Source: Rhizoctonia solani (Eukaryota > Basidiomycota > Agaricomycetes > Cantharellales > Ceratobasidiaceae). From it: 64,000 bases of DNA. How positions within the stretch are numbered: the first letter of the stretch is position 1; each line of letters starts with the position of its first letter. Location of the stretch: contig NC_057384.1 of the NCBI RefSeq assembly GCF_016906535.1, forward strand, positions 124,001-188,000, given 5' to 3'. The translations under genes were made by a program, and so were the position numbers. Below the pieces are notes generated by a model. It saw nothing but the letters and a program-made list of their open reading frames with translations, did no database searches and had not been told where the DNA came from. This document shows positions 55,647 to 64,000 of this stretch, piece after piece.

Positions 55647-56992
55647 GCCTCTAAATGGTATATGTCCAAAATTGCCCCAAACCTGAACAGAGTGAGATAT
55701 GAGATAAGGGATATATACTCACAACTTTACCAATACTGCTTCCCACCCAACTTCAAGGAGAAATTACAAAAAAAGTATGAATCACTTACGCAAGGAGAAC
55801 GCATTGTGCAAGACTTCTTTGCCAATCTTGAGTTATACAGAACACAACTGAGCAATGTGACAGACTTGCAGCACGTTTGTAGAGCCTGGAATGGAGCAGC
55901 TAGGTATATAAGAGTGGAATGGGCCATCAGAGGAATACGCCCAGAAAGTACTACCATAGAAGAATTGAAAAGAGTAGCCAAAGATATTGAGAGGGCATAC
56001 AAAGAAAAACAATTGATAGAGCATGATTCTGGGAAAAGAGAGAACCACAAATGCAAGCAATCTTGTAGTCCAAACCAAAAGAGAGATCACAAAGGTAACC
56101 ACTCACAACAAAACAGCTCATTCAGAGACCAAAGACCAAAATTGTACCAAGGTAGTAGCCAGAAGAGTCACAGCCAGGATCAAGCAGAAAACTGGAAAAA
56201 GCACAAACAAGTCAGTAGTGATCATAGACAAGATCAGCTGCTTGCCAAGGAAGAAAAAGAAAAGCTCAAGGCTGAAGGGAAGTGCTTCCTGTGCAAACAG
56301 ACGGGACACTTCACTTGCAATTGTCCAAAGTCCAGCAAAGCCACCCCATTGGGACTGAAGGTCAACTCTACTACAGTTAGAAAAGCTGAGACAAGGGTAA
56401 TGGCATTGTCTGTGCTACTGCGCAAACTAGACAAACTATCAAAAGTCAGAAACAAACTTGAATTAAGATCAGTCAAAGTGGAAGTATGTGCCGCACAACC
56501 AAGTGGAAGAGAATGGGCACAAAAGGTGAACAAACAAGGATATATTGAACAGAACGCCATGCAAGTAAGGGATAATACAAGGAAGGTCCCCCAGACCATA
56601 ACTGTCCAAGCAAGACTGAATGGGCAAATGGTCCAAGTACTTTTGGACTTGGGAAGTCAAGCGGATATCATATCCACAACTATAGTAGATCAGCTGAACT
56701 TACCCAAAACTGCCCTCACCAAACCACTGCAGCTTGTACTTGCTATCTCTGGGTCAAAAGGGGTAGTTAACTACACCACAAAGGGAAGGCTTCAGTACCA
56801 AGATGTTGACAAGGACAGGGAATTTGATGTTGGGAACCTAGGGAGCTACAATATTATATTGGGTACACCATGGTTATACCAACATAGCGTGTCTCTGAGT
56901 TTCAACCCAATGGGCATGTCAATAGGGTCAGCTAGACCACTCCCACTGGAAGGAGACTATGTACTTGAGGTAAATAGCCTAGCCACCAATGT
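55647..56992 (+). pseudogene. Gypsy Gag C-terminal part with zinc knuckle, plus protease
   Basis: The frame resumes after the second GACAGAAAG with SKWYMSKIAPNLNRVRYE and continues through the capsid region. A CCHC knuckle CFLCKQTGHFTCNC is followed by a protease part. The catalytic triplet there reads D-L-G (LLDLGSQADIIS; 56646-56654) instead of D-S/T-G. LGTPWLYQHSVSLSF ends the protease domain. The reading frame is cut by a solo LTR at 56993. Confidence 0.82.
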
Positions 56993-58091
56993 TGTTGTAC
57001 ACCACTGTAAGGTGGGTACTTGCTAATGGGAGCGGGTGCTTACAGCTGTACTACTACAGATAAGGCTTATGTAATCTACTATCTAGGCTATACTATTGCT
57101 GCATAAGGCAACCTACTACTAACTACTAACAATGGGGACCTTAGGCCTGGGAGGTGTGGTAGGTAATGTGAAGGGGTGAGTGTCAGAGCCAACAACTACC
57201 AAGAGGTAAAGCCCAACAAGCTATTGCCTAATATAGGACTTATCAGCAAGTGGGATCTAACAATGCTCTAAGGCAATTGCCAGATGAGGGGTTGGACAAG
57301 ACCAATTGAGTAAGAGTGCACTGTGCTATTAAGATAGCAGGGCTAAAACCAAGGCAGGGACTATTACACTCAAGGTGCACCTGATTGTATGCCAAGGGTA
57401 GGTAGTGTTGGAAGGGATAAGAGGTTGAGTTCTGAGGCTTAAGGCTCTCAGAACCCTCCTTATATATTCAACAAGCAAGGGGAATAGTATATACAGTGAC
57501 AAACACAATAACAAAGATAAGGTCACATGACCAGAGATAAGAAAACAAGATCACATGACTAAAGGTCATGTGATGAGATTACATAATAAGCGCTCAGCGC
57601 CTAAATAGCATAAAGATGCATATATCCATAAATCTTCATGAAAATAGCGCATATATTCACTATTTCTTCGACTTAGTGGATTCTAAGGTGGTCACGCCTC
57701 TAGGGCATGACAGTGAGTGGCTTCTGTGGACTTCTAGGGGCCGGCTACTTAGCTGGCTGGATACCTGCTCTAGTGAATAAGAGACAAGGTAAAATTGACC
57801 TGGGGTCTCCAAGCAATTTTCCTGCTGTTTATATAGACAAGTGAAAGGTATATACATGGTCAATGCACATGAGAAAGGAAGAGTCTATATGAAAAAGAAG
57901 TGTGCTGCAGGCTGCGCAGAAGCGTGGATTTCTCCTAAGCGCCCTTGGCACAACATCTTGGCGCAGCATCTCTGCATAATAAGCGCCAAGATCATGTGAT
58001 TGAAAAGCAATAGATATCAAGTTCGGAAAAAATACTAAAAATATCAGAAAGATTAGGCAAATCCAGTGGTATAGGTAAGGAGGTTATAACA
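56993..58091 (-). repeat. Solo LTR-I, copy C, split by a solo LTR-II
   Basis: Starts TGTTGTACACC and ends GGTTATAACA, flanked by AATGT on both sides (56988-56992 and 58092-58096). Without the inner insertion and its duplication it is 562 bp, like copies A and B. It interrupts the gypsy pol between protease and reverse transcriptase. Confidence 0.93.
57181..57712 (-). repeat. Solo LTR-II, copy 2, nested in LTR-I copy C
   Basis: 532 bp from TGTCAGAGCC to GGGCATGACA, flanked by GTGAG (57176-57180 and 57713-57717). It shares a TATA box and the inverted repeat AGTTCTGA/TCAGAACC with copy 1. It is the innermost of three nested insertions here. Confidence 0.94.
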
Positions 58092-58096
58092 AATGT

Positions 58097-59441
58097 GTTT
58101 GAGTCCCAACTTGAGGAACTTTGTGTAATTCTGAGGAAGGAGGCCAAAATACTATGCCTGGAGTCAGTTGCAAGCACACTGCTCCCACTGTTCCAAGCTA
58201 TCAACCATACCATACCTTTGAAGGATGAGACAAGGGTCTACAAGTTCAGACCATTGAGATGTCCCAAGAAACTGAAACCCCTGTTTGAACAAAAAGCTTG
58301 TGAATACCTAGACTCAGGCAGGTGGCAATTGGCCACTGGCAGTAATGCCATACCAATGCTATTCCTACCAAAAAAGAAGCTAGATGGCAAAATAGCACTG
58401 AGGATGGTATTAGACAAGAGAGAACAGAATGATAACACGGTGAAATTAGCATTGCCATTACTGCTGCAAGACAAAATCTTGCTGACAGTAAGGACATGTA
58501 CAAGCAGATCTGCATGGAAGAGAAAGATGTACATAAAATGTTGTTCCACACACCGTTAGGTACTATGATCAGTAAGGTGATGCAACAAGGCAATTGCAAT
58601 GCTGGCACCATGTACCAGCAATTGATGAACCATTTGTTCTCAGCACACATAGGTGTATTCATGTATGTCTACCTTGACAATATAATAATATTCTCCAATA
58701 CTATCAAAGAACATGTTGAACATATACAAGTGATACTAAAAATACTAGGTAAAGAAAAGTTTTACCTTAGCCCAAAGAAAATGCAGTTCTTCACTAAGGA
58801 AATTAACCTACTCAGACATGTCATTGATAGCAAGGGGATCAAAATGGACCCCCACAAGGTAGATAGTATAGAGAAATGGAAGACACTGGTGACAAAAGAA
58901 CAAGTAGCAAGTTACATAGGAGCACTCAGATATCTTGCACCAAACTGCAAAGGGATCCAAAAGCCAATGGCAATATTGTCTAAGTGCACCAGTGGTACTA
59001 GCCAATTCATTTGGGAAGGGACACAAGAAAGAGCGTTCAAAGAAACAAAGCAGATGGTTGCAAAGCATAGGAATACACACCAAAAAGCCTTAGATTACAG
59101 CAAAGGGGCACCAATGGTATTCCTAATAACTGATGCAAGCCTTACCAGTGCAAGCAGAGTATTAAGCCAAGGCGTTGACTGGAAACAAGTGGGAGTAATC
59201 ACCTTTTGGTCCAGAAAGTTTGACCCAGCACAACAAAACTACCCAGTACACAACCATGAAGCGTTGGCTATGATGCTGTCACTCAAGAAATTCAAACCAA
59301 TGTTACAAGGCATCCATTTCTGTATACTAACTGACCATTGGGCACTGGAACACCTGACAAGCCAAAAGAACCTGAATCAGCAGCAAATGAGATGGATCAA
59401 CCTCATGAGCCAATTTGTTACAAACTCCCAACTGTTCTAGA
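58097..59441 (+). pseudogene. Gypsy reverse transcriptase and start of RNase H, frameshifted and cut
   Basis: RT begins with KFRPLRCPKKLKPLFEQK and NAIPMLFLPKKKLDGKIALR, then a one-base shift near 58480-58500 moves the frame. It continues with MYKQICMEEKDVHKMLFHTP. The catalytic box is YLDNIIIFS, with Asn (58679-58681) for the second Asp. RNase H starts at FLITDASLTSASRVLSQG with its first Asp intact and proceeds to about the third catalytic region (ILTDHWALEHL). It stops at 59441, where the next element is inserted. Confidence 0.85.
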
Positions 59442-60013
59442 TGTCTGTAAGGGGCGTCAAGGCAGCGGGCGCTTGTGGCCGTATGTGACAAAGTAAGACC
59501 GCGTAAGGCGGTGGGACTGCTACCTACAACAACTAACTATCTAAGCGCAACAACCAAGGCCTTAAGGGCAATGGCAAGCTATGTAGCTACAATGAGAAGG
59601 TCACTTAAGGCAACAAGTACAGGTGGTAGTATCTGAGTAGTTACTGGCCTAAGGCCTTGTACAGTAGGGGGATGCAACAAGAGGTAATTGACCTGGGTGT
59701 TACCATGGTTGGTTGGCCTCTTTATATATTACAAGGATGAACTAATTACAAATACATGATATGCAATACTGTATCAAATAAGAACCCTGCTCTGCAGTTG
59801 GTCTTACTCATGTGTACGTGTCACTGACGTGTCATGATGACATCATAGGTGGAGGTGGCTACATGTGCTGAATAAGTGCGGATGGGGATGTGGCTTGGCG
59901 CTTAGTGTATGATGTAAGTGCCAAGGTCACATGATTGAAAATGTTGTCCATTCAACTTTGTTTAAATTCAAGAAAATTGGAATAAATTCCGTGGTATCAA
60001 TTGTGTCTACAAC
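59442..60013 (-). repeat. 3' LTR of the gypsy element at the right edge
   Basis: 572 bp. On the minus strand it starts TGTTGTAGACA after a purine tract (GAGGGGGGGCAG) and ends CTTACAGACA. It is the same family as the LTR at 986-1559. The bases outside it are CTAGA (59437-59441), the expected target duplication; the partner is beyond the window. Confidence 0.9.
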
Positions 60014-63000
60014 ACTGCCCCCCCTCTAAGGGCCTTGGCAGCGTCAAGGGCCTTCTTTCTCATTTCTTCTTTGTACCTCCTCAAAATTTTTCCTGCATTT
60101 TTGAGGTTTTCTTGAGGCTCCCATGTATTTTCCTCTGGTCTGTAGCCCTTCCATTTGACTCTGAAGAACCATTTCCCATCTCTTTCCTCCATGTCTGTTA
60201 TTCCTTCTACCTCATATTCCTCTTCCCTGTCCACGGTGATTGGTGGAGGGCAGTTTTCAAAGGCGCATTTGTCATCCCTTTTGACTTTTGACAGGAGCCC
60301 TACATAGAAGACATTGTGGATACGCATGGTTGGGGGAAGTTCAAGCCGGTACGTGTGGTTGGAGATTCTTTTGATAACCTTGAACAGTCCTAAGCATTGT
60401 TCTGTTAACTTGGGACTTAGGGTTTTGAGGTTAACGTTCTTGGCGTCAAGCCATACTTCTTCTCCTATCTCAAATACTGTTGGGCTTCCCTCTTCCCCGG
60501 CTATCATCTTTGCCTTTGATTGCCAAAGTGCTGCCTCCACTTCCCTCCACTGAGCTTCCATAGCTTGGGCTAGTTTGTTGGCTTCAGGGATGTCTGTTGG
60601 TACATTTGATGGGGTTAAGGAAGGTTCCCATCCATATAGGGCTTTGAACAGAGTTTTCCCAGTGCTGCTATGTACGGCGTTGTTGTAGGCAAATTCTGCC
60701 ATGGGGAGCCATTTGGTCCAGTCCTGTTGGTTGATGCTAGAGTAAGCCCTGAGAAAATGTTCAATGGAGGGGTTTACTTGTTCTGTTTGCTCATTGCTTT
60801 GTGGGTGGTATGCTGAGGAGAAGTGAGGGTCTATTCCCAGCCGTTTGTACAGGGCCCTTAGGAATTTGTTGTTGAATACCCTGCCTCTATCCAATACAGT
60901 TTTTTCCGGCATACCATGGCGTTTCCAGACATTTTCCAGGAATAGCTCAGCCAGTTCAGGAGCTTTTAGCTTTTTTGAACACTTGATGAAAATACTGTAC
61001 TTAGTGAAGCTGTTGACAACAACCAGAATGGAATCATGGCTCCCATCCTTTGGTAGGTCTACTATCATATGATAGGAGACATGTTGCCAGGGTCTGGATG
61101 GTAACTCCAAGGGTTGCAGAGGGATGGAGACGTATTTTGGCTTTTGGATACGTTGGCACGTTTTGCAGGAGTCAACGTGCCAATATGTGTCAGCACAGAT
61201 TCTGGGCCAGTAGTAATTCCTCAACACTAGTTCTAATGTTTGTTGTCTTCCCGGGTGGCCAGCCAAGGGGCTATTGTGGAAGATTCTTAGTAGCTCCGTC
61301 TGTAAGTTTCCAACATCAGGGACTACAATCCGGCCTTGGTAGAAGAGTAGACCCGCTTCCATTTGGTAATCCTTGAATGCTCTTTTGATAGAGGGTGGTG
61401 CCTTTGACTTGTTTTGGAGAAATTGTAGGATTTCTTCCAGCAATTTGTCTTGATCCAGGGATACCTCAATTTGGCATTGGAGTTCTCTTTCAGGGGTGAC
61501 AAGAGCTACGTTGGCAAACACCAGATCTGGGAGCATTGTTTGGTTGGCAGGGGGAATATCAGCGTGGTCCAAACGGCATGAGAGAGCATCTGGCTTCCCT
61601 GATTGCTTTCCAGGGTGGTAAACAATTTGGAAGTTGTACCTGGCTAGTAGGAGATGCCATTGTGCGTGGCAACAGTTGAAGGTTCTAGACTCTTTCCAGT
61701 ACTCCAAATTCCAATGATCTGTGAAGACTGTGATTGGGTGGGCTGTTCCTTCTAGAAAGATGCGCCAGTATTCAAAGGAGCAGATGATTGCAAGTAGTTC
61801 CTTATCATGCATATCATAATTTTGCTCTGCTCCCTTGAACAATTCTGATAGGAACCCTAGTGGGTGTAACCAGCCATCTTCCTGACGTTGGCTGAGTATG
61901 GACCCTAATGCGGCACCGGATGCATTGGTCTCCAGGAAGTAAGGTTTGGAGGGATTGGCATGACATAGCACAGGTGCATTGGTAATGGCTTTTTTTAGCC
62001 CTTGGAAAGCTTCCTGCTCCTTAGTGCCCCAGGTCCATGGTGTATCCTTCTTGACCAGGTTATGTAGTGGCCTGGCCATGTGACTGAAGTTGGCAACAAA
62101 CCGGCAAAGGAAATTGGCAAATCCCAAGAAGGATTGGACTTCTTTGACCTTAGTGGGTGTAGGCCATTCCTGGACAGCTTGGATCTTGAGCTTATCCAGG
62201 CTAAAACCCTTATCTGATACAATGATCCCCAAGTATTCCACGGATGTGATGTGGAATGTACATTTGGATGCTTTACAAAACAATTGATTTTCCATTAGCT
62301 GTTGCAGGACTTCATGAACATGTTGGGTGTGCGTTGCGTCATCCTTAGAGTAAATTAGGATGTCATCCAGATAGATGATGACGCATACATCCAATAGATC
62401 CTTGAATAGCTTGTTCATGAAGTGTTGGAAAGCAGCAGGGGCGTTTGTTAGGCCAAAGGTCATAACCAGGGATTCATAGAGACCATACTTGGTGCAAAAA
62501 GCAGTCTGCCATTTGTCACCTTCCTTAACTTGGACATTGTTGTAACCCCATCTTAGGTCTAGTTTAGAGAAGATTTTGGCGCCACAGAGTTGGGCCATTA
62601 AATCATCTGGATGGGGTAGTGGGTAAACATTCTTCTTGGTCCGGTTGTTAAGGCAACAGTAATCAACAACCAATTGATGGGAGCCATCCTTTTTTGGTAC
62701 AAACATCACAGGGGAGCTAATGGAGGACTTGCTGGGGCGTATCTTTCCAGCCTTCAATTCTTCCCTGAGCCAATCCTTTAGTGTAGCAGATTCAGCGTTG
62801 GTCATGCTATACAGGGGGGAATTGAGTGGTCCTTCCTCCATGAGTTCAATTCCAATGTTGTAATGCCGGTGTGGGGGAAGCTTGCTGAATTCTTCCTCCC
62901 CAAATACCTTAGCATACTGATGGTATTTTGGGGGTACTCCTTCAAGGGGGTTTTTGTTGGCTTCCTCCTCTTTGGCAATAGCCACGTGTTCCAGGGGTGC

Positions 63001-63364
63001 ATGGGGAAAGGAGAGGGTGCGTAGGTTCCAGTTGATCTCCAGATTGTGGGCATCTAACCATTTCAATCCTAAGATGGCAGCGTGAGACCCTGTATTGCAG
63101 ATTAGAAAGGTCTTGGTCATTTGTTTGCCATCAAAGGAGAAGGTAAGATTAGCCTTCTTCCAGATTTTGCCAGCCTGGGGGCTCAACCCATTGAGCATAG
63201 TGACAGTTTGGGGAGTGGGAAGATCTATGAGTGGGAGGCAGAGTGATTCCGCGGTGCAAGGGTGCATGAAGGATGAGGTAGCGCCTGAATCAGTCAGGAC
63301 TTCTAGGTGTTCCGCTTGTTTCTCTGGTGTGATTGAAATTGTGAAAAGTGGTGAGATTCTATTC
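60007..63364 (-). pseudogene. Ty3/gypsy Pol of the right-edge element, split by a solo LTR
   Basis: Over 1,100 codons in one frame. The protease centre L-T-D-S-G-A-T-S-S-F lies just upstream of the first ATG, at about 63300-63270. R-transcriptase has an intact YLDDILIYS. RNase H reads FLETNASGAALGSILSQ, with Asn (61926-61924) for the first Asp. Integrase has HSPLAGHPGR and CKTC zinc ligands in context. Its first catalytic Asp is His (SYHMIVDLP; 61071-61069), while the second Asp (TVLDRGRVF) and the Glu (EQTEQVN) are intact. A chromodomain closes the protein. The frame continues beyond the LTR at 63365-63897 to the window edge. The insertion and the altered residues make this copy inactive. 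Confidence 0.92.
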
Positions 63365-63897
63365 TGTCATGACCCAAGAGGCATGAACACAGATACCCTA
63401 ATATTCTATTATCTTTTTATCTAAATTTTACGAATTATATGGACCAGGGGATGTTCCCAACATGACCACAGGCCATGAAGGACTCCCCTGGCAGAGCAAT
63501 CAACATGGAATGTGAATGGTCCCTTTGTTTAGCCTGTTAGCTTTGTCCTCTGGTTACTTAGTTACCATATGTCCTTAGTTGCATTGTTCTATTGTTCTCT
63601 TAGTTACCCATACCTTTGTAGTATGTCTTCCATTGTTCTCCTTTGTACTTTACAGTTCCCTTGTTCTGTATGATGTATATAATGAAGGGAGAGTTCTGGC
63701 ATTCAGACCAGAACTTGACCTCCTGTCAATCTACTGACTACCCTCCCCACTCTCCTGCTCTACTCTAAGGGGTCTTGTGCCATATTTGGCAAGTAATCTC
63801 TCTATCTAAAGTGTTGGTTGCAGTCTTCTGCTTATCCCCAAAGCCAGCACTGCCTCTTTAGGCATTTATCCCATTCTTCATTAGTCAGACTCTGACA
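63365..63897 (+). repeat. Solo LTR inserted in gypsy pol (family LTR-IV)
   Basis: 533 bp from TGTCATGACCC to CTCTGACA, flanked by TATTC on both sides (63360-63364 and 63898-63902). Sense is plus by TATA box (GTATATAATGAAGG) and by likeness to the sense LTR of the complete element. Contains the perfect inverted repeat AGTTCTGG/CCAGAACT at 63692-63715 downstream of the TATA box. Confidence 0.92.
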
Positions 63898-63902
63898 TAT
63901 TC

Positions 63903-64000
63903 AAGCTACAAGATATATTACAGATTTCTACACAACCAGAGTCCTTGGGGTCCTTGCGCACGGCAGCAGGTACCCTTAGTCTTTTCCCAATTTGGGTCCA
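63903..64000 (-). pseudogene. Gypsy polyprotein upstream of the solo LTR, leaves the window
   Basis: On the minus strand the 98 bases are open in one frame (it includes RLRVPAAVRKDPKD). Removing the LTR and one copy of the 5-bp duplication joins it in phase to the protease frame at 63359, so it is the gag-protease link of the same element. Confidence 0.7.

Larger units (their letters stand above)
54418..59441 (+). mobile_element. Degraded Ty3/gypsy element, host of several nested insertions
   Basis: Plus-strand gag, protease, reverse transcriptase and RNase H parts in order. The body is interrupted by a 169-bp insertion (55469-55637) and by a solo LTR-I (56993-58091) that itself holds a solo LTR-II. 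It ends abruptly at 59441 within the RNase H part, where the gypsy element running off the right edge begins. Its own LTRs cannot be defined. It also has a frameshift in RT and altered catalytic residues, so it is dead. Confidence 0.85.

Overview
The window looks like a chromosome segment of a filamentous basidiomycete, most like Rhizoctonia (Agaricomycetes). Host genes are split by many short introns (about 44-110 bp, GT-AG). They include typical fungal families: a GH45 endoglucanase pair, a Set3-type SET protein, a Laa1/HEATR5 HEAT-repeat protein, an MFS transporter, BolA and an RluA-type pseudouridine synthase. The species is inferred from overall resemblance, not proven.

Layout. 1-5547 is a transposon nest: the 3' end of a Ty3/gypsy element, two solo LTRs of one family (LTR-I) in opposite orientation, and between them a decayed Tnp2/CACTA-like transposase gene. 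5865-7991 is a nine-exon gene of unknown function with one in-frame TAG. 8180-8610 is a GC-rich repeat that now forms the 3' end of an MFS transporter gene (8533-10877, minus). 10878-14562 is mostly non-coding, with one MITE. 14563-22145 is a large Set3/MLL5-like PHD-SET gene. 22397-24011 is a Tc1-like transposon with 207-bp inverted repeats. 24744-31656 (minus) is a Laa1/HEATR5 homologue, divergent from an FAD-dependent monooxygenase-like gene (32052-34120). 34397-37000 (minus) is a multi-exon gene with a kinase-like middle part. 37259-38366 (minus) is RluA-like and 38708-39133 (plus) is BolA-like; both carry single-base lesions. 40505-43265 is a tandem GH45 pair. 44254-44724 is an orphan gene truncated by a second copy of the MITE.

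45147-64000 is a second, larger transposon nest. It holds a solo LTR-II, then a complete young Ty3/gypsy element (46172-52890, target duplication TTTCT, LTRs differing by 3 substitutions and 1 indel). After that comes a degraded Ty3/gypsy element (54418-59441) that has itself received a 169-bp insertion carrying tRNA-like boxes, a solo LTR-I with a solo LTR-II inside it, and a third gypsy element (59442 to beyond the window), which is split by yet another solo LTR (63365-63897). Exact 5-bp target duplications fix most of these boundaries and give a relative order of insertion.

I found no undescribed multi-gene system. The most unusual signals are: a conserved inverted repeat at the presumed transcription start of three LTR families, matching the primer-binding site of the complete element (a Tf1-like self-priming design); the 169-bp tRNA-like hairpin insertion; decay of the Tnp2 gene by four in-frame TGA codons and no other stop; and single-base lesions inside the most conserved motifs of otherwise sound single-copy genes, which may be pseudogenisation or consensus error.
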